Positions 51,753 through 61,300 of a stretch of DNA of 64,000 nucleotides are shown piece by piece. Source of the stretch: Streptomyces odontomachi (lineage in GTDB: Bacteria; Actinomycetota; Actinomycetes; Streptomycetales; Streptomycetaceae); the NCBI RefSeq assembly GCF_024435355.1, contig NZ_JAMJWG010000015.1, positions 218,061 through 282,060 of the forward strand. The letters are read 5' to 3'. A program made the position numbers and the translations under genes. A model generated the notes under the pieces. That model had not been told where the DNA came from. It saw only the letters and a list, made by a program, of their open reading frames with translations, and ran no database searches. Within the stretch, counting starts at the first letter, position 1, and each line of letters opens with the position of its first letter.

Positions 51753-52679
51753 ATGACGTTCGACGTACGGCGCATGCTGCTGCTGGCCGAGGTGGCGCGA
51801 CGGGGCTCCCTGACCGCCGCCGCCGACGCCCTCAGCTACACGCCTTCCGCGGTGTCCCAGCAGATCAGCCGCCTGGAGGCGGAGACCGGCCAGCCGCTGC
51901 TGGCCCGGCACGCCCGCGGGGTCACGCTCACCGAGGCAGGGCGCGCCCTGGTCGAGCACGCCGAGCGCATCGACCGGCAGCTGCGCGCCGCCCGCCGCTC
52001 CCTGGACGACATCGCCGGCCTGCGCGGCGGCACCCTGCGCATGGGCACCTTCCCCACCATCGCCGCGTCCCTGCTCCCGCATGTGGTGCGGGCCTTCCGG
52101 GCCGAGCACCCGCACATCGAGCTGACCGTGCAGAGCGCGCGCAACGCGGGTCTGATGGAGCTGCTGGAGAGCCATGAGATCGAGCTGTCCCTCATGTGGG
52201 ACTACCCGTGGCGCCGGCTGGACGACTCCGTGCTCGCCGTGACGCACCTGCTGGACGACCAGACCGCGCTGGTGGTCGCCGCCCACCACCCGCTCGCCGG
52301 GCGCCGGCACGTCTCCTTCGAGGAGCTGGCCGAGGAGCACTGGATCGTCCGGGCCGACCACCCGGTCGCCGAGCTGCTCGACCGCAGCTGCCACGCCGCC
52401 GGTTTCGAGCCGCGCATCGCCTACCGCGCCCACGACTACCAGGAGGCGCAGGCCATGGCCGCCGTCGGCCTCGGTATCGCGCTCGCCCCCCGGCTCGCAC
52501 TGGCCACCCTGCGCGATGACGTGGTCACCGTCGGCCTGGGCCCCACGGCCCCGGCCCGCCGCATCCTGCTGACCCGGCTCCGGGAGTCCCGGCCGACACC
52601 GTCCGCCGAGGTGATCAGCGCACTGTTCGTGCAGGTGGCGGAGGGGACGCGGCGGGAGGCGGCCGGCCTGGAGAGGTAG
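51753..52679 (+). CDS. LysR-family regulator of the tricarballylate-type cluster
   Basis: 308 residues. N-terminal winged helix (MLLLAEVARRGSLTAAADAL, SYTPSAVSQQISRLEAETGQ, TEAGRALVEHAERI) and a periplasmic-binding-like effector domain (GTLRMGTFPTIAASLLPHVV, IELSLMWDYPW, MAAVGLGIALAPRLAL). It is divergent from the PrpF-TcuA-MFS genes across 212 bp, the standard position of a LysR activator such as TcuR. No clean T-N11-A site could be picked out in that gap. Confidence 0.92.
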   Translation: MTFDVRRMLLLAEVARRGSLTAAADALSYTPSAVSQQISRLEAETGQPLLARHARGVTLTEAGRALVEHAERIDRQLRAARRSLDDIAGLRGGTLRMGTFPTIAASLLPHVVRAFRAEHPHIELTVQSARNAGLMELLESHEIELSLMWDYPWRRLDDSVLAVTHLLDDQTALVVAAHHPLAGRRHVSFEELAEEHWIVRADHPVAELLDRSCHAAGFEPRIAYRAHDYQEAQAMAAVGLGIALAPRLALATLRDDVVTVGLGPTAPARRILLTRLRESRPTPSAEVISALFVQVAEGTRREAAGLER

Positions 52680-52817
52680 CACCTTCGGCGCCGCTCGAGC
52701 CGCCCGGAGACGGCTGAGGGCGATGCGCCGCGCAGGCGTTCCGGATGCGACGCTGCGTTGCGGAACTCTGACGGGGTGTCACGTCACCGTTCCTGCGCAA
52801 ACCGTTGCTCTGCAATC

Positions 52818-52829
52818 TACTTATAAGTA
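52818..52829. promoter_or_regulatory. 12-bp AT-rich palindrome before the lipase gene
   Basis: TACTTATAAGTA is perfectly symmetric and the only AT-rich site in this gap, 87 bp before the lipase start. It may be a regulator site or contain a -10 element (TATAAG). Confidence 0.35.
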
Positions 52830-52915
52830 ACTTCAGGCCGGCGCTGCCGCGTTGCCGCGCTGCTGCCCTGGGTGTCCGCCCGGGTGGCCCGCGTTCGGCT
52901 TCGAAGGAGATGCAG

Positions 52916-53782
52916 ATGTCGATGCGTGCTCTCACCGCGGGTCTGGCCGCCGCGATCGTCACCGCCGCCGGTCTGGCCGCCGCCCCGGCGGTGCAGGCCG
53001 CCGATTCCCTGGAGTACGTGGCCCTCGGGGACAGCTACAGCGCGGGCTCCGGCGTCCTGCCCCTCGATCCGACGGCATCGCTCCTGTGCGCGCGCTCCAC
53101 GGCGGACTACCCGCATGTGCTCGCCACCCGTACCGGCGCGCACCTCACCGACGTGACCTGCGGCGGCGCCGAGACCAAGGACTTCGGTGAGGCGCAGTAC
53201 CCGGGCGTCGCGCCGCAACTCGACGCGCTCGGCGCCGACACCGACCTGGTGACGCTGACCATCGGCGGCAACGACAGCGGCACCTTCGTCGACGCGCTGC
53301 TGGCCTGCGCCTCGGCCGGCATCGTCACCGCCGGGCAGGGCCACCCGTGCAAGAGCCTGTACGGCAGCTCCTTCACCGACACGGTCGACACCAGTACGTA
53401 CCCCGCGGTGAAGTCCGCCCTCCAGGCCGTCCACGCCAAGGCGCCGAACGCCCGCGTCGCCGCCCTCGGCTACCCCTGGATCCTGCCGCCCACCGCCGAC
53501 CCCGGCTGCTTCCTCAAGATGCCGATCGCCTCCGGTGACGTGCCGTACCTGCGTGACCTCCAGACCCATCTGAACGACGCCGTCCGGCGCGCCGCCGAGG
53601 AGACCGGTTCCGGCTACGTCGACTTCTCGAGCGCGTCCGAGGGGCACGACGGATGCCAGGCGAGCGGCACCCGCTGGATCGAACCCGTACTGACCGGCAC
53701 CAACTTCGTCCCGGTCCACCCGAACGCGCTCGGCGAGACCAGGATGGCCGAGCAGGCCATCGGGACGCTCGGCCTGGGCTGA
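52916..53782 (+). CDS. secreted SGNH/GDSL hydrolase (lipase/esterase)
   Basis: 288 residues from ATG 52916, chosen because GAAGGAG lies six bases upstream. A signal peptide (ALTAGLAAAIVTAAGLAAAP, cut near AVQAA) is followed by the SGNH blocks: catalytic serine in YVALGDSYSAGSG, oxyanion glycine in VTCGGAE, asparagine in LTIGGNDSG, and the Asp/His pair near PVHPNAL. Six cysteines suggest three disulfides, as in Streptomyces rimosus and S. coelicolor extracellular lipases. Its role would be extracellular ester hydrolysis. Confidence 0.92.
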   Translation: MSMRALTAGLAAAIVTAAGLAAAPAVQAADSLEYVALGDSYSAGSGVLPLDPTASLLCARSTADYPHVLATRTGAHLTDVTCGGAETKDFGEAQYPGVAPQLDALGADTDLVTLTIGGNDSGTFVDALLACASAGIVTAGQGHPCKSLYGSSFTDTVDTSTYPAVKSALQAVHAKAPNARVAALGYPWILPPTADPGCFLKMPIASGDVPYLRDLQTHLNDAVRRAAEETGSGYVDFSSASEGHDGCQASGTRWIEPVLTGTNFVPVHPNALGETRMAEQAIGTLGLG

Positions 53783-53797
53783 GGGTTTCGGGCGTCG

Positions 53798-53833
53798 AGC
53801 CGTCGGGTCGTCGGGCCGTCGGGCCGTCGGGCC
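53798..53833. repeat. short GTCGGGCC-type direct repeats
   Basis: Four imperfect 8-9 bp units (CGTCGGGTC, GTCGGGCC) follow the lipase stop and precede the chitinase promoter. Minor slippage repeat. Confidence 0.5.
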
Positions 53834-53845
53834 AAGGAATCGCAA

Positions 53846-53882
53846 TGGTCTAGTCCAGACTCTTGACTTGGTCTAGACATGG
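53846..53882 (+). promoter_or_regulatory. DasR-like / chitinase direct-repeat promoter
   Basis: Two boxes built on TGGTCTAG occur: TGGTCTAGTCCAG (53846-53858) and CTTGGTCTAGACATGG (53867-53882). The second is close to the DasR consensus ACTGGTCTAGACCAGT, and paired boxes of this type are known in Streptomyces chitinase promoters. A TTGACT (53863-53868) between them can serve as -35. Repression by DasR relieved by glucosamine-6-phosphate is expected. Confidence 0.75.
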
Positions 53883-53925
53883 CCGGATGCTGATGCCCCC
53901 TTACACCCCTCCGGGAGGCCTCGAC

Positions 53926-55143
53926 ATGAGACGCCTTCGTGCCCTCCTCTGCGGTATCGGCACCGCCGCGCTGGCCACCGCCGGGCTCACCGGCCTGGCC
54001 GCCACGCAGGCGACCGGCGCGCAGGCCGCGGCGGACCAGCTCGCCAACCGCTGGTACGCCGCGGCGCCGTATCTGATGCCGCTCGACAACGATCCGCCCG
54101 ACGCCACCGCCATCATGGACGCCACCGGCCTCAAGGCGTTCCAGCTCGCCTTCATCCTCGCGCCCGGCGGCGGCGGGTGCACCCCGACCTGGGACGGCAC
54201 CGCACCCGTCGCCGGCGACACCGCAGTGGCCGGGGTGATCGACGCCATCCGCGCCAAGGGCGGTGACGTCTCCATCTCCATCGGCGGCTACAACGGCACC
54301 AAGCTCGGCCAGGCGTGCGGCACCCCCGAGGCCACCGCCGCGGCCTACCAGCAGGTCATCACCAAGTACGGGCTGCACGCCATCGACTTCGACCTGGAGG
54401 AGCCGGAGTACGAGAACACCGCGGCGATCCACAACGAGATCGGCGCCGCCAAGATCCTCCAGCAGAACAACTCAGGCCTGTACGTCTCCGTCACCACGGC
54501 GGGCACGTCGGCGGGCACCGGCTGGTTCGGCCAGCAGATGCTGAACGAGGCCAAGGCGCAGGGCTTCACGCCGAACAACTTCTCCATCATGCCGTTCGAC
54601 GGCGGCTTCAACGACGCCTCCGCGCAGACCGCTGCGCTCACCGCCTTCAACGGCCTGCTCCAGACCACCTTCGGCTGGAGCCAGGCCACCGCCTACGCGC
54701 ACGAGGGCTTCTCGGGCATGAACGGCCGCAGCGACACCGGCGAGATGTTCCCGCAGAGCGCGTTCCGCACGGTGCTCGACTACGCCACCTCGCACGGCAT
54801 GGACCGGTTCACGTTCTGGTCGCTCAACCGGGACCGCCAGTGCAACCCGCCCGACAACGGCGGCCGCACCTCGGGCACGTGCAGCAGCGTGACGCAGAAC
54901 TCCTGGGACTTCGCCAAGTTCTCCGTGGAGTTCGCCGGCGCCACCCCGCCCACCGATCCGCCCACCGACCCGCCCGGCAGCGGCACCTGCACCGCCGCGG
55001 CGTGGGACAGCACCGTCGCGTACACCGGCGGCCAGGAGGTCACCTACCAGGGGCACCTCTGGAAGGCCAAGTGGTGGTCGCAGGGCGAGGCGCCGGGCAG
55101 TACCGGCGAGTGGGGTGCCTGGCAGGACGAGGGCCCCTGCTGA
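53926..55143 (+). CDS. secreted GH18 chitinase with C-terminal chitin-binding module
   Basis: 405 residues from ATG 53926 with GGGAGG upstream. Signal peptide (LLCGIGTAALATAGLTGLAA) precedes a GH18 domain (about 35-345) with substrate-binding DVSISIGGYNGT and catalytic DFDLE in HAIDFDLEEPEYE; FTFWSLNRDRQCNP closes the barrel. A TPPTDPPTDPPGSG linker leads to a CBM5/12 module (AAAWDSTVAYTGGQEVTYQG, HLWKAKWWSQGEAPG). The enzyme degrades chitin outside the cell. DasR-like boxes in the promoter agree. The catalytic motif is DxDxE, with the full DxxDxDxE first Asp replaced (HAID). Confidence 0.93.
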   Translation: MRRLRALLCGIGTAALATAGLTGLAATQATGAQAAADQLANRWYAAAPYLMPLDNDPPDATAIMDATGLKAFQLAFILAPGGGGCTPTWDGTAPVAGDTAVAGVIDAIRAKGGDVSISIGGYNGTKLGQACGTPEATAAAYQQVITKYGLHAIDFDLEEPEYENTAAIHNEIGAAKILQQNNSGLYVSVTTAGTSAGTGWFGQQMLNEAKAQGFTPNNFSIMPFDGGFNDASAQTAALTAFNGLLQTTFGWSQATAYAHEGFSGMNGRSDTGEMFPQSAFRTVLDYATSHGMDRFTFWSLNRDRQCNPPDNGGRTSGTCSSVTQNSWDFAKFSVEFAGATPPTDPPTDPPGSGTCTAAAWDSTVAYTGGQEVTYQGHLWKAKWWSQGEAPGSTGEWGAWQDEGPC

Positions 55144-55222
55144 CGTCCGTGGCCCGCTCGTCGTGCAGCCGTGGTCCGCTGCGGGGCTGAGCCCCGTCCG
55201 AGCGGCCCGGCCGCCGCACGAC

Positions 55223-55269
55223 ACGGCCGCCGTCACCCGGGACCGGGGGGATCCGGGGGCGGCGGCCGT
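55223..55269. terminator. bidirectional hairpin between convergent genes
   Basis: ACGGCCGCCG pairs with CGGCGGCCGT (10 bp), with an inner CCCGG/CCGGG stem. It lies between the chitinase and the convergent deacetylase. A smaller GGGGCT/AGCCCC hairpin precedes it near 55180. Confidence 0.7.
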
Positions 55270-55301
55270 TGCTCGCGCGTACCGTGCGGCCACCGCGGGC
55301 C

Positions 55302-56147
55302 TCAGCCCATCAGCTCCGACGCCGTCACCGCACGCAGGCCCCGCACGCGCAGGCCGTCCAGGATCCCGGGCAGCGCGGCCCGGGTCCCGGCGTGGCCGAA
55401 GTGCAGGCTGACCACCGAGCCGGCCCGTGCCCGGTCGAGGACCGCGCCGCGCACCGCGTCGGCGCCCGGGTCCTCGAAGTCATGGGAGTCGACGTCGTAG
55501 GACAGCACGTGCGGATAGCCGGCGCGCTCGGCCAGCCGGGTCACCAGGTCCGTGGCGAGGCGGGTCTGCGACGGCCGGAACCAGCCGCCGATGCCTCCGG
55601 TCAGCCGGCGCAGCCGGTCGGCGCACTCGGTGATCTCCGCGTACGCCTGGTCCTCGGGCAGTGCGCAGACGGCGCGGTGCCGCATGGTGTGGTTGCCCAG
55701 TTCATGACCGCCGTCCAGGACCCGCCGGGCCATCTCCGGGTACGCGTCGAGCCAGGTCCCGACGGCGAGGACGGTGAGCCGTGCGCCGGCGCGTTCGGCC
55801 TCGGACAGGATCGCGCCGGCGAGCTTCGGATCGCCCTGGCCATGGAAGGTGAGGGCCACCGCGTGCCCGTCACGCGGCCCGTGCTCGATCTGGGTGGGGC
55901 GCCCCGGGTAGCGTCGCGGCACCTCGGGGCGCCCCGGCTGCCGCCCGGCGGAGGCGGCGGGCGTGCCGGGAGCGGAGCCCCGACCGGCCGGGGACGTCGC
56001 CGCCGAGGCGAGCGGTTCGGCGGGGGAGGCGGGCGCGCCGTGGCCGCAACCGGCGCAGCACGCCGCACCGGCCACCGCACCGCCCGCCGCACGGGTCACG
56101 GCGCCGCCCGCGGACCGCAGGACGTCACGTCGGGAGAGGGAACTCAC
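55302..56147 (-). CDS. exported NodB-type polysaccharide deacetylase, atypical motif 1
   Basis: 281 residues from GTG 56147. SLSRRDVLRSAGGAVTRAAG is a twin-arginine-like signal with CC and GCG cysteines after it, so Tat export and perhaps lipid anchoring are likely. The NodB domain (about 90-275) begins VALTFHGQGDP instead of the usual TFDDGP; motif 2 is intact (HELGNHTMRH), motif 3 is WFRPSQT, motif 4 YDVDSHDFED and motif 5 VVSLHFGH. The replaced first-motif aspartates suggest altered metal binding or chemistry. Its position opposite a chitinase suggests a chitin/peptidoglycan theme. The start lacks a strong ribosome-binding site. Confidence 0.82.
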   Translation of the reverse strand: MSSLSRRDVLRSAGGAVTRAAGGAVAGAACCAGCGHGAPASPAEPLASAATSPAGRGSAPGTPAASAGRQPGRPEVPRRYPGRPTQIEHGPRDGHAVALTFHGQGDPKLAGAILSEAERAGARLTVLAVGTWLDAYPEMARRVLDGGHELGNHTMRHRAVCALPEDQAYAEITECADRLRRLTGGIGGWFRPSQTRLATDLVTRLAERAGYPHVLSYDVDSHDFEDPGADAVRGAVLDRARAGSVVSLHFGHAGTRAALPGILDGLRVRGLRAVTASELMG

Positions 56148-56243
56148 CTGATCATTAGACACCTTTCCACCGTCTTGCGGGTGTTTGCGCGCCCGCGCCC
56201 CGTGCGTGTCCGAAGGGCGGTCACGTCGCCTACGGTGGAGTGC

Positions 56244-56558
56244 GTGATCACCTGTGTCGTCCACTACGTCATCGACCCGTCGAAGACGGAGGCGTTCGAG
56301 CGCTTCGGCCGGCGCTGGATGGAGCTGGTGGCGCGGGAGGGCGGCGTGCACCACGGCTACTTCCTGCCTGCCGAGGGGGCCAGCGACGCCGCCATGGCGC
56401 TGTTCAGCTTCCCCAGCCTCGCGGCGTACGAGCGCTACCGGTCCCTGTTCGGCAAGGACCCCGCGTTCATCGAGGCGGACCGGATCCGCGACGAGAGCGG
56501 CTGCGTGCTGCGCTACGAGCGCACGTTCATGCGCCCGCTGCTGCCGGACGGGGACTGA
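56244..56558 (+). CDS. NIPSNAP-like dimeric alpha/beta barrel protein
   Basis: 104 residues from GTG 56244 (GTG 56235 possible). The sequence ITCVVHYVIDPSKTEAFERF, HHGYFLPAEGASDAAMALF and SFPSLAAYERYRSLFGKDPA has the ferredoxin-like dimer fold of the NIPSNAP/antibiotic-monooxygenase superfamily. No cofactor is needed in such proteins. The reaction is unknown. It is divergent from the deacetylase. Confidence 0.82.
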   Translation: MITCVVHYVIDPSKTEAFERFGRRWMELVAREGGVHHGYFLPAEGASDAAMALFSFPSLAAYERYRSLFGKDPAFIEADRIRDESGCVLRYERTFMRPLLPDGD

Positions 56559-56630
56559 CGCCGGCCCTCGGACGGGTGGGGACCCGCGGTCGACCGCCGC
56601 GCCGTGCACGCCCCCTGGCATAGTGCCCGC

Positions 56631-58097
56631 ATGCTCCGACGGATACGGCTCACCAGACGCCCGGCCGCCCTGGCGACATCTCTCGCCGCCGTGCTCGCCA
56701 TGGCTTCGGTGCCCGCGGCGGCGGCCGGCTCCGGCGAGGTCGAGCTGCGTCCGCAGGCCCCGGCGACGTTCCGGATGTACCACGCGGACGAGGGTGCGAA
56801 GGCCACGAACAGCGACTTCGTCATACCCGTCGCGGTCAGGCGGAGCAACGGCGGCCCGGCCCGCAACGTCAAGGTCGTCGTGGACACCTCGGGGCTGGCG
56901 GGCGTCGCCCGTGCGGAGCCGGGGGGTTACGGGAACTGCACCGCCAAGGGACCGGTGTTCACCTGCACGTACGGCAATGTGCAGAACGGCGACGGGGAGT
57001 CCAACGCCCCCTTCACGCTGCACGGCATGGACGGCGTCGAGCCGGGCGACAGCGGGACGGTGACGTACACCGTCACGGCGGACAACGCGGCACCGGTGCA
57101 CGGCACCACCCGCATGACGGTGGGCGGGCCCACGCTGCAATCGCCCGCGGCGGAGAAGGCGGTGAAAGGGGTGGAGCCGGGCAGGTCCGAGTCGTTGACC
57201 CCCAGGTTCGCCAACCACAGCCGGTTCGCCACCGAGCACGGCGTCGTCCTGCACATCACCGCGCAGGACGGTCTGCTGCTGACGTCGCGCCCCGGCAACT
57301 GCGCGTTCGACGCCACGTTCACCTCGGCGTGGTGCACGTTCGCGACGCAGGCCGCACCGGGCACCGCGTACCGCACCAGCGCCCCGATCCGCTACACGGC
57401 GGCGCCCGGGAAGCTGACGGGCACCCTGTCCTACAGCTGGTCGTCCGACCCGCAGGAGCCCGACGGCCGCACCGTGCGCGGCAAGGGCGCCCCGCTGACC
57501 CTGACCAGGACCACCGACCGCGGCCTCACCGGCATCAACGGCAACATCAGCGTCGAGACGACCGTGCAGGTCGACTACGCGCCGGTGACGGCGACCGTGC
57601 GGGGCCGGGTCGGCGACACGGTGCACGTACGGCTCGGGGTGCGCGACCACGGGCCCGGCCGGCCCGAAGCCTCCGAGGCGATGGGCGGCTTCGAGGTGGT
57701 CCCACCGGAGGGGACCACCGTCACCTCGATCCCGTACACCTTCGAGGAAGACGGCGGCCCATGGGCGTGCAAGCGGCCCAAGAAGGCCGGCGGGGCGTTC
57801 GTCTGCGACATCGGCTACGACGACTTCTACGAGGTGCGGCACGAAGGGGGCACGACCGTCATCGACTTCCACATCCGCATCGACCGGCAGGTCCCCGGCG
57901 CGCAGGGCACCATCCGCACCTACAACCCCTTCGACCGCACCCCCGGCAACGACACCGCCGTCATCCCCCTCGACGCATCACCCGCCCCGGCCTACCGGAA
58001 GCCCGTCTGGTGGGTCGCCGGAGCCGCGGGCGTCGTGGCGGCGGTGGTCGTGGTGGCCCTGTACCGGCGTCGGCGGCGCGTCACGGAGGAGCGGTAG
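56631..58097 (+). CDS. surface protein with C-terminal membrane anchor, function unknown
   Basis: 488 residues. Signal peptide (PAALATSLAAVLAMASVPAA), then a long beta-strand-rich extracellular part with repeated Ig/DUF11-like segments (FVIPVAVRRSNGGPARNVKV, SGTVTYTVTADNAAPVHGTT, VTATVRGRVGDTVHVRLGVR) and paired cysteines (GNCTAKGPVFTCTYG, CAFDATFTSAWC, ACKRPKKAGGAFVCD). It ends with one membrane helix (PVWWVAGAAGVVAAVVVVAL) and a basic tail YRRRRRVTEER. CATAGT six bases before the ATG, with no ribosome-binding site, points to a leaderless transcript. Probably a cell-surface adhesin or structural protein. Confidence 0.8.
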   Translation: MLRRIRLTRRPAALATSLAAVLAMASVPAAAAGSGEVELRPQAPATFRMYHADEGAKATNSDFVIPVAVRRSNGGPARNVKVVVDTSGLAGVARAEPGGYGNCTAKGPVFTCTYGNVQNGDGESNAPFTLHGMDGVEPGDSGTVTYTVTADNAAPVHGTTRMTVGGPTLQSPAAEKAVKGVEPGRSESLTPRFANHSRFATEHGVVLHITAQDGLLLTSRPGNCAFDATFTSAWCTFATQAAPGTAYRTSAPIRYTAAPGKLTGTLSYSWSSDPQEPDGRTVRGKGAPLTLTRTTDRGLTGINGNISVETTVQVDYAPVTATVRGRVGDTVHVRLGVRDHGPGRPEASEAMGGFEVVPPEGTTVTSIPYTFEEDGGPWACKRPKKAGGAFVCDIGYDDFYEVRHEGGTTVIDFHIRIDRQVPGAQGTIRTYNPFDRTPGNDTAVIPLDASPAPAYRKPVWWVAGAAGVVAAVVVVALYRRRRRVTEER

Positions 58098-58343
58098 ACG
58101 CAGCCCGCGTGAGCCGGCACCGCCACGACTCCGTCGGCCCGGCCGGCGGCAGCGCGGCGGATCACCTCCGGCTCCCACCCGCGACCGTTCCAACCGCGAC
58201 AGCGGCTGCCGCGTGGTGGCGGACGCGGACCCCTGAGGGCCGGAGGCAGCCTGGGCCGGCGTCCTATCGGCGGCGGGCGGTCGGTGAGGAGAGAGGAGTC
58301 GGCCGCGAGCAGTGAGGGGGCCCGGCCGGCGGCAGTCCTCGGC

Positions 58344-61300
58344 TCAGCCCGGATGGCGGCTCAACGGAGCCCCGGCGGGGCGGGCCGGGGTGGTGAGCGC
58401 CGGAAGGCGGGCCGCCAGCGCGTCCGGCAGCGACAGATGGCCGCCGAGCTGGCGACCGGCGACCGTGACCGGGTGCAGGTCGCCGGGCAGGCCCAGCGCG
58501 CCGCGCAGCGCCCTCGCCTCGGCCCGTGCCCGTGTCGCGACGGCCGAGTCGGCGCCGCTGATCGCGGTGTGCACCTGCGCCAGCAGGTCCAGGGTGCGCG
58601 AGGTCCAGTAGGGCGTGCCGAGCCGGCGCCAGATGGCCAGCGACGAGCGGACCGCCTCCAGGGCCAGCGCGAACCGTCCCGCGTGCAGGTGCAGATCGGC
58701 CAGGGCGCGCAGCGTCAACGCCTCGCCGAACCGTTCGCCGAAGCGGCGGTAGGCCGCCAGGCACTCCTCCAGCATCTGCTTGGCGCGCAACGCGTCCCCC
58801 GACACGTCGACGATGTGGCCGAGCCACTGCTGGGCGTGCACCGCGCCGACCTGGTCGCCCTGCGCGAGCGCCATCCGCTCGGCGAGCTCCATGCGCTGCG
58901 CCGCCTGCGGCAGCCGGCCGGCGGCGAGTTCGGCAAGGCCCAGCACGCGGTGCACCGCGTACTCGCTGTTGCGGTGCGGGGCGCGGCGGTAGACCTCCAG
59001 GGCGTGCCGCAGCTCCCGCAGCGCGGTACCCGGCTCACCGCGTTCGAGGTGCACGCTGGCCAGCGCCGAGCGCGCATACACCTCGGCCCGGGTGTTCCCG
59101 GACTCCTGGGCCCCGATGACCCCGCGGCGCAGGCAGGCCACGGCCTCGCCGTACCGGCCGCGCAACCGCAGCAGGACACCCAGGCCGATGCCGATCACCG
59201 CCTCCAGCACCTCGGCGGCATCCGGGTGCCCCGCCGGCTCGGCGGTGCGGAAAGGGTTCTCCCCGCGGTGTTCCGCGCACCTCTGCAACGCCTGCTCGAA
59301 CGAGGCACCCGCATCGGCGTACCGATCCTGCACGGTGCCCAACTCGCCGAGGTTGCGGTGCATCACCGCCTCACCGAGCCGGTCGCCGGCCGCACCGGCC
59401 GCCCCGAGCGCGATCCGGTGGGTGTGCCGCCAGTCGTCGAAGTGCCCGCCGATCTCGAAATAGGGGGCGAGCGCCGCGGCCAGCCGCCAGGCCATGCCGG
59501 GCTCACCGAGGCCCGCGGCCTGCCGCACCAGCGCGCACACCGTGGTGCGCTCCGCGTCCAGCCAGTTGGACGGGGCGGCGTGCAGCCGCGCGACGAGCGT
59601 GGCCGGCGGTCGCCAGGCCGGCACGGGCACCGGATCGGGCAGCGGCCCCAGGAACCCCGCGTCCAGCTCCGCGTCCGCCCGCCGGACCAGGTCGAGATAG
59701 GCGCCGCAGAGCCGGACCAGCGCGGCCCGGCGCTCGTCCGCCGGCTCCTGCGCGTCGGCCTGCTCGCAGCCGTACAGCCGGACCAGGTCGTGCAGCCGGA
59801 AGCGGGGCTCGCCGGTGGCGTCCACGGAGTCGACCTCCAGCAGGTGGTGGTCGACCAGGGTGTCCATCACCCGGTCGCCGGCGCCCTGCGGGCAGTCCAG
59901 CAGTACCCCGGCCACCCAGCCCGGCACGGTCGGCGCCGCCACCGTGGCGAGCAGCCGGAACGCCCGCTGCTCACGGGCGTCCAGCGCCTCGTAGCTGAGC
60001 GAGACGCTGGCCCTGACCTCCAGGTCGCCGGCGACCAGCTCGTCGAGCCGGTGCCGCTCGTCGACGAGGGCCGCGGCCAGCCGGCTCGCGGACAGGTGCG
60101 GGCGGGTGGCGAGCCGGGCGCCGAGGATGCGCAGCGCCAGCGGGAGATTGCCGCAGAGCCGGATGATGCGGTGCGCGCACGCCGGATCGCGGCGGGTCCG
60201 GTCGTCGCCGGTGGCGCGCGCGAGCAGCTCCAGCGCCTCGCCGTCGGGCAGCACATCGAGCCCCACGCGGTGCGCCCCCTCGATGCCGGCGAGCGCGCTG
60301 CGGCTGCTGACCAGGACCGCGCTGCCGCCCGCACCGGGCAGCAGCGGCCGGATCTGCCGCTCGCACGTGGCGTTGTCGAGCACCACCAGCATGCGGCGCT
60401 CGGCGAGTTCGGCGCGGTAGCGGCGGGCCCGTTCCTCGACGCTGTCGGGGATCTGGGCGCCCGTCAGGCCCAGCTCCCGCAGCAGCGACGCCAGCACCTC
60501 GGCGGGCTCGGCCGACCGGCCACCGCCGGCCCGCAGATCCGCGTAGAGCTGGCCGTGCGGGAACGCGGGGCGCAGCAGGTGCGCCACATGGACCGTGAAC
60601 GCGCTCTTGCCGACCCCCGCCTTCCCGGTCACGGCGACGGTGCGGGTCGTCGGGGACCCCGCGCCGCCCGCGTCCCCGTCCGCCGCCCCGGCGCCGTGGG
60701 CGGCCGGTGCGCCCGGGCCGCCGAGGAGGGCGAGGACCTTGACCACCTGTGCACGGCGGCCGGTGAAGTCGGGTACAGCGGTGGGCAGATGGCACGGGGC
60801 GGCGGGCGGTGCGCCGGGTGCCGCGGCGGAGGGCGTGGCGTCGGACGGGGCGCCGGTGCCGGCCGGGGAGACGCCGGTGCCGAGCGGGGCGAGCACCAGG
60901 CCACCGGCCGTGGCACCGGCGGACGCGGCCGCACCGACCGGGCCGGCGGGGGCGGGCCCGGCCGCGGCGGCGTCGGTCAGCTCGGCGTCGTCGAGGATCA
61001 GACGGTGCAGCCGGCGCAGCTCGCCGCCCGGTTCGACGCCGAGTTCGTCGGCCAGCGCGCGGCGTGCCGTGGCGTACGCGTGGAGCGCGTCCGAGCGGCG
61101 CCCCGACCGGTGCAGCGCCGTCATCAGCATCACCCACAGGGGCTCGCGCAGTGGCTGCTCCGCGAGTAACGGGCGCAGGTCGGCCGCCAGTTCCGGGTGC
61201 CGCCCGCAGGCCAGCTTGGCACGCGAGAGGTCCTCCCAGGCGACCAGCCGGCGCTCGTCGAGCCGATCGGCCTCCGCCAGCACGGCCGGCGTCGTCGGCA

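Noticed and set aside
55269..56558. Long plus-strand protein covering the NIPSNAP-like gene
   Set aside because: The first 325 codons are antisense to the NodB deacetylase and not protein-like; only the last 105 codons, from GTG 56244, form a recognisable domain.
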